Source: Pseudomonas sp. NC02 (GTDB lineage: Bacteria > Pseudomonadota > Gammaproteobacteria > Pseudomonadales > Pseudomonadaceae). Taken from it: a stretch of 64,000 nt of DNA. The stretch covers positions 2,542,001 through 2,606,000 of the forward strand of contig NZ_CP025624.1 of assembly GCF_002874965.1 (NCBI RefSeq). Direction: 5' to 3'. A program made the position numbers and the translations under genes. Of this stretch, positions 44,559 through 53,731 are shown piece after piece (within the stretch, counting starts at the first letter, position 1; every line of letters begins with the position of its first letter). Under the pieces are notes generated by a model. That model saw nothing but the letters and a program-made list of their open reading frames with translations, made no database searches and was not told the DNA's origin.

Positions 44559-45461
44559 ATGCAACTACGCGCCTTGCGATATTTCCACGAGGTCGCCCGC
44601 TGCGCCTCCCTGCGTAAGGCCGCCGAACGTCTTTACGTCACCCCCACCGCCGTCAGCCGCCAGATCGAACACCTGGAACACTTCTTCGGCGCCGCCCTGA
44701 TTGAGCGCGGCCCCCGCGGCATCCGCCTCACCGCCGAGGGCGAATGCCTGGCCGAACAAGTCACCTCAACCCTGCGCGGCCTCGACCAGGTACGCGAAGT
44801 CATCGCCAGCCGCCAAAGCCAGGTGGCCGGTAACATCAGCATCCATGTGTCAGAAAGTATCGTTTCCACCGTGCTCGCCCCGGTGCTCGCCACCTTCTAC
44901 CGCGCCCACCCCAAGGTCACCTTCAACATCGTGATCGCCAGCGCCTCGGCCACCCTCGACGCCCTGTGCAGCGGCGAGGCGGACCTGGGCCTGGCGTTCT
45001 ACCTGCAAGAGCGCGCCGACGTCGAAGTCACCGCCCACTGCCAGTTATGGCACCGGGTGCTGGTCAGCGCCGAACACCCCTTCGCCCAGCGCGACAGCAT
45101 CGAATTGAGCGAACTGCAAGGCCAGCCCCTGGCGATTCCCGACTCGGCCTACGGCGTGCGCCAGGCCCTGGAAGTGGCGGCAAAAAAACGCGGCGTCACC
45201 CTCGAACCGGTGTTCACCACCAGCTCCCTGGAAGTGCAGAAGAGCCTGGCCCGGCAACGGGCAGCGGTGCTGATTTTGCCCCAGGTCGAGGCAGACGTGC
45301 GGGACCTGGGCGACGGCCTGGTCGCCGTGCCGATCGCCGATGAAGACCTCGGCCGCATCCGCATCGACCTCTGCGTGTACCGCAACCGCCCCCGCTCGGT
45401 GGCGGTGCTCAAGTGCCAGGAAATGCTGGCGGGGGCGATGCAGCGTTGTTCGCTGAACTGA
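44559..45461 (+). CDS. LysR-family transcriptional regulator
   Basis: 300 residues. HTH region (about 4-60): LRYFHEVARCASLRKAAE then VTPTAVSRQIEHLE, the common LysR recognition pattern, followed by the substrate-binding domain. ATG 44559 follows AGGAG. It is convergent with the OprD-porin/MFS/amidase operon and the best candidate to control it, although its own promoter adjoins the repeat region rather than that operon. Confidence 0.85.
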   Translation: MQLRALRYFHEVARCASLRKAAERLYVTPTAVSRQIEHLEHFFGAALIERGPRGIRLTAEGECLAEQVTSTLRGLDQVREVIASRQSQVAGNISIHVSESIVSTVLAPVLATFYRAHPKVTFNIVIASASATLDALCSGEADLGLAFYLQERADVEVTAHCQLWHRVLVSAEHPFAQRDSIELSELQGQPLAIPDSAYGVRQALEVAAKKRGVTLEPVFTTSSLEVQKSLARQRAAVLILPQVEADVRDLGDGLVAVPIADEDLGRIRIDLCVYRNRPRSVAVLKCQEMLAGAMQRCSLN

Positions 45462-45470
45462 GCCTGAGCC

Positions 45471-46817
45471 TCAGAAGATGTTGATCGGCACATTGGCGAC
45501 GAGGCGGAACTCATCGTAGCTGCCGTCAATCTGCCCGCCGCTGGCGCGATGGTTGTAAACGATGGTGCGCAGTACGGTGTTCTTGAGTGTTCCGGACTGA
45601 ATCACATAGGCCAGCATCAAGCCGTTTTCGTTGTGCTTGGCGCCATCCAGGCTGCGCACGTTGTAGCCGGTGTTGTGGCCGTTGCGGTCGCCATCGTAAT
45701 GGGTGCCGTCGATGTCCCAACCCTTGGCGTGCCACAGGCTGGCGGTGAGGCCGGGCACACCGTAGGCGGCGAAGTCCAGGTCGTAGCGCAACTGCCAGGA
45801 CTTTTCGTTGGGGCCGTTGTAGTCCGAGTACAGCGAGTTGGCCATGTAGTTGCCGGTGGACTCCCACACGTAGTCGAAGTATTCGTTGCCGAATACCTGC
45901 TGCCAGGCCAGGGTCAGGCTGTGGGCCAGGTGCGTGGCGGTGAAGGCCAGGCTGGCGGCGTTATTGTCGATGTAGCCGAGGTTTTTGTCGCCCGAGTCGC
46001 TGGTGTGGTAGTAGTTGAAGGCGGTCTTCAAGGCGATGTCGCTTTTGTCACCGATGCGGTGGGTCAGGCCGACGTAGGTCTGGTCCCACATGTCTTCGAA
46101 ACGCGACGCGTAGACGCTGGCTTCCAGCCCGTAACCCGGTTTTACCGTGGCTCCCAGGTAGCTGATGCGTGCGCCGCTGTAGGCGCGGTTGCCGAAGGTA
46201 GTGGTGAGCTTTTCGGCGCCGGTGCCGGTGCGTGGAATCGCCCGCTCGAAGCTGCCGCCCTGCACCGACAGCCAGTCGAATTCGTTGCTGAACAAGCCCA
46301 CGCCCTGGAAGCTGGAGGGCAGGGCGCGGTTGTCCTTGTAACGCAGGATCGGATTGTCGGTCATCAGCCGGCCAGCCTTGATCTCGGTGCTCGACAGGCG
46401 AAAACGCACGTCGCCCACCCCCAGGCGGCTCCAAGTGGGAATCGCATCGCCGTCGCCGTCCACCAGCACCCGGTCGCCGCCATTGGCCACCTTGCCGTGG
46501 CCTCGTTCCAGGTTGACCGCGCTGAAGATCCCCGCGTCCACACCCACGCCAATCAGGCCCTGGGTGTAGCCGGAGCTGTACTTGAGCATGCTGGTCTGCA
46601 CCCAGGTTTCCCGTACACGCGTGGGCTCGACGCCGCCGGCTTTCTTGATGCTCAAGTGGGTGGTGCGTTGGGTGTGCTGGTTGGAATAGTAGTGACGCAG
46701 GTTCAGGTCCAGGGTGCTGCCTTCGAGGAAGCCCGGTGCGCTGGCCTGGGCGTTTTCCTGGGCGAAAGCCTGGGTGCTGGACGCCAGGGTGACGGCCAGC
46801 AAAAGACGTGGATACAT
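45471..46817 (-). CDS. OprD-family outer-membrane porin
   Basis: 448 residues with a signal peptide (about 1-19, ending AFA) and an 18-strand beta-barrel pattern of alternating residues. The C-terminus ends in the OprD-like VPINIF with terminal Phe for BAM recognition. The N-terminal GFLEGSTLDLNLRHYY segment is characteristic. OprD porins take up amino acids, aromatic acids or small amides. It is last in an operon with an MFS carrier and an amidase, so it should pass the amidase substrate or a relative through the outer membrane. Confidence 0.9.
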   Translation of the reverse strand: MYPRLLLAVTLASSTQAFAQENAQASAPGFLEGSTLDLNLRHYYSNQHTQRTTHLSIKKAGGVEPTRVRETWVQTSMLKYSSGYTQGLIGVGVDAGIFSAVNLERGHGKVANGGDRVLVDGDGDAIPTWSRLGVGDVRFRLSSTEIKAGRLMTDNPILRYKDNRALPSSFQGVGLFSNEFDWLSVQGGSFERAIPRTGTGAEKLTTTFGNRAYSGARISYLGATVKPGYGLEASVYASRFEDMWDQTYVGLTHRIGDKSDIALKTAFNYYHTSDSGDKNLGYIDNNAASLAFTATHLAHSLTLAWQQVFGNEYFDYVWESTGNYMANSLYSDYNGPNEKSWQLRYDLDFAAYGVPGLTASLWHAKGWDIDGTHYDGDRNGHNTGYNVRSLDGAKHNENGLMLAYVIQSGTLKNTVLRTIVYNHRASGGQIDGSYDEFRLVANVPINIF

Positions 46818-46918
46818 GGTAAATCCCCATACAAATCAGACGTAAGGCGACCGTCCCGGCAGGCCTTCAGGTGCTGCTGGTCGGTGGCGAAAAGACGCGG
46901 GACAGTGGGAAAAGGTAT

Positions 46919-48271
46919 TCAGCGAACCGAAGCTTCTGTGAGCCGGGTTTCGCGGGCCGGGCTGCCGGGCAGCGGCGGACGGGTTTCCTTGGCGAACCAG
47001 GCGGCGGTGAGGCACACCAGGTTGGCGATCAGCAGGTACCAGACCGGTGACATCGGATCGCCGGTGGTGCCGATCAGCCAGGTGATGATGATCTGCGCGG
47101 TGCCGCCAAACGCCGCCACACCGAAGGCGTAGACGATGGAGAAACCGGTGGAGCGCACGGATTTCGGGAAGCTTTCCACCAGCAACACGATCAGCGCCGC
47201 GCCACTCATGCCGTGCAGGCCCGAGAGTACCGCCAGGGTCAGCAGGAAGGTCGCCGGGCTTGGGTGCTCGGTCATCAGTTGCAGGGCCGGGAACAAAATC
47301 AACAGCAACACCACCCGCGGTGTCATCAGGATCGTACGGCGCCCGAAGCGGTCGCAGAGCATGCCGCCGGCCACCGCGCACACGGCCATCGCTGCGCCGG
47401 CCACCAGGGTCGAGAGCATCGAGATGCTGGTGGGCAGCTTCAGTTCGGTGAGGGCGAAGGTGGTCATGTAGTTGAGGAAGTACTGGGTGATGGTGCTGCC
47501 GGAAAGGATCAGCAACCCCAGCACCAGTGCGCGCCGGTGCTTGCCGCAGACTTCCCGTACCAGGTCGCCGGTGCTGGTCTGCTCGCCGTGGCCGTGGAAG
47601 GTTTCGGCGAGGTTGCGGCGGATGTAGATGCCGATCGGCAACACCAGCAGGCCGAACACGAACGGCACGCGCCAGCCCCAGCTGTTGAGGTCTTCCGGGG
47701 ACATGACCTTGGTCAGGGTGAACCCTACCAGCCCGGCCACCATGGCTGCGACGCCCTGGGCGACTACTTGCCAGCAGGCGTAGGTCCCGCGTTTGTGGGG
47801 TGGCGCCGCTTCGAGGATGTAGGTGGTGGCGGGGCCGGCTTCACCGCCCCAGGCCAGGCCCTGGATCATGCGGGTGAGCACCAGCAGGATCGGCGCCGCG
47901 ATACCGATGGTCTCGTAACCGGGCAATATCGCGATGCTGCCGGTGCCCACGGCCATCATTACCAGGGTCAACAGCATCGCCGGTTTGCGCCCGACGCGGT
48001 CGGCGTAGGCGCCGATCAGTACTGCGCCCAGGGGCCGGACGATAAAGCCGATACCGAACGCCGTGACCGACAGCATCAGGCTGACGAAGGCGCTGTCGGA
48101 CGGGAAGAACGTGTGGCCGATCATCACCGCAAAGGTTGCGTACACACCAAAGTCGAAAAACTCCACGGCGTTGCCCAGGACCACGGCGAAGATGCTCTTT
48201 TTGCCGGCGTCCGGGGACGGTGTTTCGGGTGCGTGATCAGGATCGGATCGTGTCAATTGCTCAGTGTGCAT
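46919..48271 (-). CDS. MFS transporter, metabolite:H+ symporter (MHS/ProP-like) family
   Basis: 450 residues with 12 predicted helices. The MFS loop 2-3 motif GAYADRVGRKPA (about 82-93) and the related GGMLCDRFGRRT motif in the second half are present. The N-terminal FDFGVYATFA segment in helix 1 is typical of the MHS group (KgtP, ProP, ShiA relatives). It imports an organic acid or zwitterion with protons at the inner membrane. It lies between the amidase and porin genes in the same direction. Confidence 0.85.
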   Translation of the reverse strand: MHTEQLTRSDPDHAPETPSPDAGKKSIFAVVLGNAVEFFDFGVYATFAVMIGHTFFPSDSAFVSLMLSVTAFGIGFIVRPLGAVLIGAYADRVGRKPAMLLTLVMMAVGTGSIAILPGYETIGIAAPILLVLTRMIQGLAWGGEAGPATTYILEAAPPHKRGTYACWQVVAQGVAAMVAGLVGFTLTKVMSPEDLNSWGWRVPFVFGLLVLPIGIYIRRNLAETFHGHGEQTSTGDLVREVCGKHRRALVLGLLILSGSTITQYFLNYMTTFALTELKLPTSISMLSTLVAGAAMAVCAVAGGMLCDRFGRRTILMTPRVVLLLILFPALQLMTEHPSPATFLLTLAVLSGLHGMSGAALIVLLVESFPKSVRSTGFSIVYAFGVAAFGGTAQIIITWLIGTTGDPMSPVWYLLIANLVCLTAAWFAKETRPPLPGSPARETRLTEASVR

Positions 48272-48304
48272 ACCAGCCCCTCGATTTTAGTTATAGGTCG
48301 TCCG

Positions 48305-48331
48305 AGCTCCAGGCCAAGAGGGCCCGGAGCT
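48305..48331 (-). promoter_or_regulatory. Stem-loop between amidase and MFS genes
   Basis: AGCTCCAGGCC pairs with GGCCCGGAGCT with one mismatch, loop of five. It sits in the 95-bp gap of the operon and lacks a T-run, so it may be an mRNA-processing or stability element. Confidence 0.4.
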
Positions 48332-48366
48332 GGCGTGTGGGTGGGCAGTTCTTACAGCGTCAAAAG

Positions 48367-49755
48367 TCAGGAAGGATTCGGCCAGTGGTGGATTGCGCCA
48401 CGCCAGCTCTCGTAGGTTTTAGCGATTTGCAGCAGCCATTGATCGGCAAAACGCGGGGCGATCATCTGCAGGCCGATGGGCATGCCATCGGCGGCGAAAC
48501 CGCAGTTGATCGACAACGCCGGTTGCTCGCCCATGTTCCACGGCACCGTGAACACGATGTGTTCGAACGGCAGTTGCGGGTTGTTGCTCGGTGATGGCCA
48601 CTCGGCCGGGAACGCATTGACCTGGTTGGTGGGGGACAGCACCAGGTCGAGTTCGGTGAACACCTGCGCGGCGCGGCGGCGCATTTCAAAGGTCTGGTTG
48701 AAACCCTTTACGGCTTGTACGCCGCTGATCTCGGCGCCCGGCGCGGCCCAGTCGCGGATGTACGGCAAGACCTTGTCGAACTGCTCGCTGCTCAGGGCCG
48801 ACAAATCGCCCCACTGGCGGGCGCGCCAGAAATGGTCGAGGCCATCGAGTTGTGCGCGGTCCATGATTGGCGGGATCAGCGTGACCTTGGCGCCGTGGGC
48901 TTCGAACAGCCGCGCGGCTTGCTCCACGGCTTCACAGACGAAGCCTTCAGGCTGCATGCCTGCGCCGGGTTCAAGCATCAGGCCGACGCGCAGGCCCTTG
49001 ACCGAGAGCGGCTGGTTACTCCACTGGGTGGTGAGCGGCGGCAGGCTGGTGGCATCGCGGGCATCGGGGCGGGCCAGGTGTTGCATCAACAGCACGCAAT
49101 CATCGACGGTGCGGGTCATGGGTCCGGCGGCGCGGCCGGTGTAGTACGGGTCGATGGGAATGCGGCCCAGGGTCGGCTTGAATCCCACCAGGCCGCACCA
49201 GGCGGCGGGCAGGCGCACCGAGCCACCGATGTCGGTGCCCACGTGCAGCGGGCCGTAACCGGCGGCGGCCGCTGCGGCGGCACCGGAGCTGGAACCGCCG
49301 GTGTTGTTGGCGGTGTTCCACGGGTTGCGGGTGATGCCGTGGAAGCTCGACAGGCCGGAAGACAGCATGCCGAAGTCCGGGTTGGTGGTCTTGGCCAGGA
49401 TTATCGCGCCCGCTTCACGCATGCGGGCTGCGGGCGGTGCGTCCCTGAGGGCCGGGGTCAGGCGGGTGGCCGCGCTGCCGAGGGGAATGGGCACGCCTTC
49501 GGTGGCGATCAATTCCTTGAGAGTCACCGGTACGCCATCAAGGGCGCCGTTGGGTTGGCCCTTGTTCCAGCGCTCGGTGGAGGCCTGGGCCTGCTGGCGC
49601 ACCTGTTGCGGGTCGAAGGCATAGAGCGCGTTGATCTGCGGCTCCCAGCGGTCGATGTGGGCCAGGAGCTGGTCGTAGTAGTCGATGGGCGCGAGTTGCC
49701 GGCTGGCAAATTGCGCCAACAGTTCGGCGGCCGTAAAGGTATGCAGGTCAGTCAT
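48367..49755 (-). CDS. Amidase signature family hydrolase (associated with OprD porin and MFS carrier)
   Basis: 462 residues. Triad: lysine in VTLKELI near residue 79, cis-serine in GGSSSGAAAA (about 153-162) and nucleophile serine in GTDIGGSVRLP (about 173-183). It is only distantly similar to the amidase at 35710-37113 outside these motifs. The operon with a porin and an MHS-type carrier suggests cytoplasmic hydrolysis of an imported amide. The start follows AAGGAAG. Confidence 0.8.
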   Translation of the reverse strand: MTDLHTFTAAELLAQFASRQLAPIDYYDQLLAHIDRWEPQINALYAFDPQQVRQQAQASTERWNKGQPNGALDGVPVTLKELIATEGVPIPLGSAATRLTPALRDAPPAARMREAGAIILAKTTNPDFGMLSSGLSSFHGITRNPWNTANNTGGSSSGAAAAAAAGYGPLHVGTDIGGSVRLPAAWCGLVGFKPTLGRIPIDPYYTGRAAGPMTRTVDDCVLLMQHLARPDARDATSLPPLTTQWSNQPLSVKGLRVGLMLEPGAGMQPEGFVCEAVEQAARLFEAHGAKVTLIPPIMDRAQLDGLDHFWRARQWGDLSALSSEQFDKVLPYIRDWAAPGAEISGVQAVKGFNQTFEMRRRAAQVFTELDLVLSPTNQVNAFPAEWPSPSNNPQLPFEHIVFTVPWNMGEQPALSINCGFAADGMPIGLQMIAPRFADQWLLQIAKTYESWRGAIHHWPNPS

Positions 49756-49936
49756 CGAACGCTTCCTTGTGATGGGCCGGCTGGCTCATGGCGGGTTGCA
49801 GTAGGAACGACTATATAAACCCCGGTGTGAAGCGGCCATCACAATCGGTGCAGTTCAGTGTTGCGTTTTTGTGTGCACTGAAACCGGCGGGTAGATGTGG
49901 GAATGGCTGGAAGGTTTACTGTTTGGCGGGAGGACC

Positions 49937-50764
49937 TCAGGCGCAGGCACCTGGCGTCTTTTTCCTGCGTGCCGACTCACGACGATAGCTCCGGATAGGC
50001 TGGGGTTTTGCCCGTATGCGGGATTGGAAAGACATCCATGTCGCAGGGTCAAAGCGGGTGGCTGATACCACCGCTTCCTGGAGCAGCATGATGGAAATAG
50101 CGTCTGACGCATCCGGGTATTCAGTATCGAGGATGATTTCCAAGGTGTCCTTGTCGCGATAGCCGCTGCAGGTTGGAATCAGACTGAAGGCGTGATCTAT
50201 ACCTTCGGACTCATTCGGCTCGCAGATGGATGAAACAACGCCCACATAAACATTCCGATCGTTCAGCGTGAACATGCATTGAGAGCCGCGCGCAATGGAT
50301 TCCCTGAGCAGGGTCCTGAGGGGGCGCCCCGTTAGAAGCTCGAGCATCAATTGCTGGTTCAGTTCCTCCTCTGAAGCAAGTTGCAGTCTTCGTCGACGCC
50401 AACGCACAAATAATCGCGCCCAGCAGTAGGGAATGATCATGGCTGTCAGGCCGACCTGGAGCAAAAATACCCAGAGGCCATGATTTCTCTCGGTGGCAAT
50501 ATCCAGCTCTATCAGCAGCTTGCCCAGATAAGCACTGTAATCAATGGGGATTGTCTGGCCAGCCAGTTGCAGCGGCTGTTTGGACAGGCAAAGAATCAAA
50601 GTGGTCAGTACGAACGACAGTACGAGGCAGGTCCAGCCTAATCTTGCGACCTGTAGATAGAGTAACTGGCCCTCAAAGCGGTGCAGGCGGCAGTAATGGC
50701 CGGGGTGTTTCAAACACACCAAATAGCCACTCACCAGTAACGGCAGTATCAGTAGTAGCCCCAT
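49937..50764 (-). CDS. Membrane protein of unknown function (3 TM + cytoplasmic domain)
   Basis: 275 residues, not recognised. Hydrophobic segments at about 1-16, 41-61 and 97-118, the last followed by a strongly basic run (RWRRRR, about 121-126) that fixes the rest in the cytoplasm. The C-terminal 150 residues contain alternating strands and helices (for example CMFTLNDRNVYVGVVSSI) and a basic tail. The YVGVVSSI strand may belong to a small beta-barrel (SH3/PRC-like) fold, but this is a guess. It is preceded by a 62-codon gene three bases upstream. The codon usage is less GC-rich than in surrounding genes, suggesting an acquired pair. Confidence 0.5.
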   Translation of the reverse strand: MGLLLILPLLVSGYLVCLKHPGHYCRLHRFEGQLLYLQVARLGWTCLVLSFVLTTLILCLSKQPLQLAGQTIPIDYSAYLGKLLIELDIATERNHGLWVFLLQVGLTAMIIPYCWARLFVRWRRRRLQLASEEELNQQLMLELLTGRPLRTLLRESIARGSQCMFTLNDRNVYVGVVSSICEPNESEGIDHAFSLIPTCSGYRDKDTLEIILDTEYPDASDAISIMLLQEAVVSATRFDPATWMSFQSRIRAKPQPIRSYRRESARRKKTPGACA

Positions 50765-50767
50765 GGG

Positions 50768-50956
50768 TTATTTGAATATCAGTTCACGTATCTTGCGCTT
50801 GTGCTCCTTGAACTCGGGTGAGTTGGCGATTTCCGCCGGGTCGACAGAAATACCCCACTCACCCACTATCCTCATGGTTTTGTACCGCTTGATAGCCCTG
50901 ATATTTTCCAGATCTTCCTCAGTGGGTTTCTTGAACCACGCAAACGACTCAAACAT
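50768..50956 (-). CDS. Small charged protein of unknown function
   Basis: 62 residues, rich in Lys and Glu, beginning MFESFAWFKKPTEEDLENI and ending in a basic helix. No signal peptide or membrane segment. I chose ATG 50956 because GAGG lies 9 nt upstream; an earlier in-frame ATG at 50971 adds five residues. It ends 3 bp before the membrane-protein gene and is probably co-expressed with it. The two could be a regulatory or toxin/immunity pair, but nothing in the sequence decides this. Confidence 0.5.
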   Translation of the reverse strand: MFESFAWFKKPTEEDLENIRAIKRYKTMRIVGEWGISVDPAEIANSPEFKEHKRKIRELIFK

Positions 50957-51078
50957 GACCGGCACCCTCATAAAAAAGTAGTCGGTTTTATAGCAAGAGC
51001 CGTTTTTACCGACTACTGATGGCCCCCATCCAGAACTCCCCGCGTATCGTAGGAAACGTCCTTAGTTGCCCCAACGGT

Positions 51079-51657
51079 CTAAAACGTCGGCGGCGTAATC
51101 ACCCAAATCACCACCGCATCCACCTTTCCGGGGTTGCCATAGCGATGGGGCTCACTGCTGGGGAAGCTGAAACTGTCGCCTTCAGCCAGCTGAAAATGCC
51201 GCTCGCCCACCCATAACTCAAACGTTCCGCTCAACACATAACCCGCCTCTTCACCCTCATGGCTATAGCTCTGCTGGCTATAGGTGCCCGGTGGAAAGCG
51301 CGAGTGCAGCATCTCCAATTGATGATTGGGCAGGGGCGTCAGCAACTGGTCGACGATCCCGTCCTCATAGTGAATGCTCTGGCGATTGTTCCTGCGCACC
51401 ACAAAACCTTCATCCTCCGCTGCCGGCGTGGTCTCACTGGCAAAAAACCACTGGATCGTCACCCCCAGGCTGCGGGCGATGTTGAACAAGGCCGGGATCG
51501 ACGGGTAGGCGAGGTTGCGTTCCAGTTGGCTGATATAGCCGGCCGTCAATTCGCTCATCTGCGCCAATTCGGTAAGCGTCATGCCCCGGGCCTTGCGCAA
51601 GCCGCGGATGCGGGTGCCGAGAAACAGCTGTGGCGGTTGGTCGTTCAAATGTCCCAC
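51079..51657 (-). CDS. XRE-family regulator with C-terminal cupin domain
   Basis: 192 residues. The HTH (about 14-70) has GLRKARGMTLTELAQMSELT and a following YISQLERNLAYPS helix. The cupin part (about 110-188) contains SHEGEEAGYVLSG and FSFPSSEPHRYGN. Such XRE-cupin proteins (PuuR-like) sense a small molecule and repress catabolic operons. The GTG start lies inside the end of the upstream OYE-type gene (13-bp overlap), so it is translationally coupled to it. It may bind the inverted repeat at 53654-53682. Confidence 0.8.
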   Translation of the reverse strand: MGHLNDQPPQLFLGTRIRGLRKARGMTLTELAQMSELTAGYISQLERNLAYPSIPALFNIARSLGVTIQWFFASETTPAAEDEGFVVRRNNRQSIHYEDGIVDQLLTPLPNHQLEMLHSRFPPGTYSQQSYSHEGEEAGYVLSGTFELWVGERHFQLAEGDSFSFPSSEPHRYGNPGKVDAVVIWVITPPTF

Positions 51658-53600
51658 GCTACTTTCAATCCTTCATAAATCGCCTCTTCGGCGGTACGCG
51701 GCGCCAGGCAATCGCCGATCCGTGTGAACGCCATCAGGCCTTCCAGTTCTGCGCCCAGAGTGTCCACCGGCTGGTGGCCCTGGCACAACACCAGGGTGTC
51801 GATATTTTCCAGCAGCATCGGCTCGCCGCTGGCGGTGTGTTGCAGGTAGACGGTAGTGTCGTCGCAGCCGTACAAACGGGCGTAAGGGATGATCGGAATG
51901 CCCAGCCGATGCAGTTCGCCGGCCAGTTGGTCACGCACGTACAACGGCAGGTTTTCCCCGCAATGGGTGCCGTTCACCGCCAGTTGCACCTGATGGCCGG
52001 CACGGGTGAGGCGCTCGGCAATGCCCGGGCCGATCCAGTCGCAACGCCAGTCCACCACGACCACCGAACGGCCCAGTTGCACCTCATCGCGCAGCACTTG
52101 CCAGGCATCCACCACCTGTAGCTCGCCGCCGCGTTCGAAGGCCGGCCAGTAGGGCTCGGCGCCGGTGGCGATGATCACCCTGTCAGGTTGTTCGCGTTCC
52201 ACCAATGCGCGGTCGACGCGGGTGTTGCGCACCACGCGGACCCCGGCCAGTTCCATCTCGCGCTGCAGGTTGGTACTGGCGCCGCCGAACTCGCTGCGTC
52301 GGGGCAGTAACTGCGCCAGAAGCACCTGGCCGCCCAATTGGGCACTGGCTTCATACAAGGTCACCTCATGTCCGCGCTGCGCCGCCACCGCTGCCGCTTT
52401 CATCCCTGCCGGGCCGCCACCGGCGACCATGATCCGCTGGCGTCGCAGTGCCGGTTGCAGTTGGCCAAACTGCAATTCGCGGCCGGTCTCGGGATGCTGG
52501 ATGCAGGAGATCGGCAGGCCTTTGTGGAAGTGGCCGATGCACGCCTGATTGCAGGCGATGCACGCCCGTACATCCTCGGCATGGCCGCTTGAGGTCTTGG
52601 CCGGCATGCGCGGGTCGCAGATCAGTGCGCGGGTCATGCCGCACACATCGGCCTGGCCGCGTTGCAGCATCAATTCGGCCTCCTGGGGCTGGTTGATGCG
52701 CCCGGTGACGAACAGCGGAATCGACAGGTGCGTCTTGAACGTCGCCGCTTCTGCCGCCAGGTACGCCGGGGCAATCGCCATGGGCGGCACGATATGGATC
52801 GCGCCGCCGAGGGAGGCCGAGGTGCCGGCGACGATGTGCACGTAATCCAGGTGTGATTGCAGCTGTTGCACGGCGGCCAGGGAATCCTCTTCGGTCAGGC
52901 CTTCGGGGTCGCGTTCATCGGCAGAAATGCGCAGGCCGATGATGAAGTGCTCGTCGGTTTCGGCACGCACCGTGGCGATGATTTCCCGCAGGAAACGCAG
53001 GCGTTGTTCCAGCTCGCCGTTGTAGCCGTCGGTGCGGCGATTCACCCGCGGGTTGAGAAATTGCGCGGGCAGGTAACCATGGCTGGCGACCACTTCCACA
53101 CCGTCAATCCCGGCCTGATACAGGCGCCTTGCCGCAGCGCCGTAGCCGGCGACGATCTCGTCGATCATTGTCTGGTCAAGGGCGCGCGGCATCACCCGGA
53201 AGCGTTCGTTGGGCACCCCGGAAGCCGAGTAAGCCACCGCCAGCAAACCGTCTGCCGACTCCATGATTTCCCGCCCCGGATGGAAAATCTGCGACAGCAC
53301 CACGGTGCCGTGGGCGTGGCAGGTTTCGGCCAGTCGGCGATAGCCGTCGATGCAGCTGTCATCGGTGGCCATCAGCACATGGGAGGTGTAGCGGGCGCTG
53401 TCGTGCACCCCGGCCACTTGCAACACAATCAACCCCACGCCGCCTTCGGCGCGTGCCCGGTGGTAGGCGATCAACTGCTTGTTGACCTGGTTGTCGGTGG
53501 GCATCGAGGTGTCGTGCCCGCTGGACATGATGCGATTTTTCAGGCGTTTGCCGCGCAGTACCAGCGGTTCAAAAAGATGCGGAAAGGCATGGGGCGACAT
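51645..53600 (-). CDS. OYE-type NADH:flavin oxidoreductase with 4Fe-4S and FAD domains (2,4-dienoyl-CoA reductase/demethylase family)
   Basis: 651 residues: an N-terminal FMN TIM barrel (about 8-345), a 4Fe-4S cluster motif with C347, C350, C354 and C366, and a C-terminal FAD/NAD(P)H domain starting at VAGGGPAGMKAA (392-403). The same architecture occurs in 2,4-dienoyl-CoA reductase, trimethylamine dehydrogenase and the methylproline/dimethylglycine demethylases (StcD, DgcA). The linked BetI-type regulator and amino-acid-like catabolic genes favour the demethylase group, but this is inference. It is followed by its XRE-cupin regulator and is divergent from the class II aldolase gene. Confidence 0.8.
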   Translation of the reverse strand: MSPHAFPHLFEPLVLRGKRLKNRIMSSGHDTSMPTDNQVNKQLIAYHRARAEGGVGLIVLQVAGVHDSARYTSHVLMATDDSCIDGYRRLAETCHAHGTVVLSQIFHPGREIMESADGLLAVAYSASGVPNERFRVMPRALDQTMIDEIVAGYGAAARRLYQAGIDGVEVVASHGYLPAQFLNPRVNRRTDGYNGELEQRLRFLREIIATVRAETDEHFIIGLRISADERDPEGLTEEDSLAAVQQLQSHLDYVHIVAGTSASLGGAIHIVPPMAIAPAYLAAEAATFKTHLSIPLFVTGRINQPQEAELMLQRGQADVCGMTRALICDPRMPAKTSSGHAEDVRACIACNQACIGHFHKGLPISCIQHPETGRELQFGQLQPALRRQRIMVAGGGPAGMKAAAVAAQRGHEVTLYEASAQLGGQVLLAQLLPRRSEFGGASTNLQREMELAGVRVVRNTRVDRALVEREQPDRVIIATGAEPYWPAFERGGELQVVDAWQVLRDEVQLGRSVVVVDWRCDWIGPGIAERLTRAGHQVQLAVNGTHCGENLPLYVRDQLAGELHRLGIPIIPYARLYGCDDTTVYLQHTASGEPMLLENIDTLVLCQGHQPVDTLGAELEGLMAFTRIGDCLAPRTAEEAIYEGLKVAWDI

Positions 53601-53653
53601 GGTGCGGATACTCCAGGCGCTGTTGTTATTATTTTTCTATAGGAGGTCAGCCT

Positions 53654-53682
53654 CAGTAAAAAATCAACTTGTTTTTTTACTG
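53654..53682. promoter_or_regulatory. Inverted repeat midway between the OYE-type and aldolase genes
   Basis: CAGTAAAAAA and TTTTTTACTG are perfectly complementary around a 9-nt centre. The midpoint is 68 bp from the OYE-type start and 64 bp from the aldolase start, so it is placed to control both. The XRE-cupin protein is the likely binder. A hairpin terminator is less likely because no transcript ends here. Confidence 0.5.
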
Positions 53683-53731
53683 GCGACTGGATTAGCGTCA
53701 GCCACATCACCCACCCGCCTGGAGAATAAAA

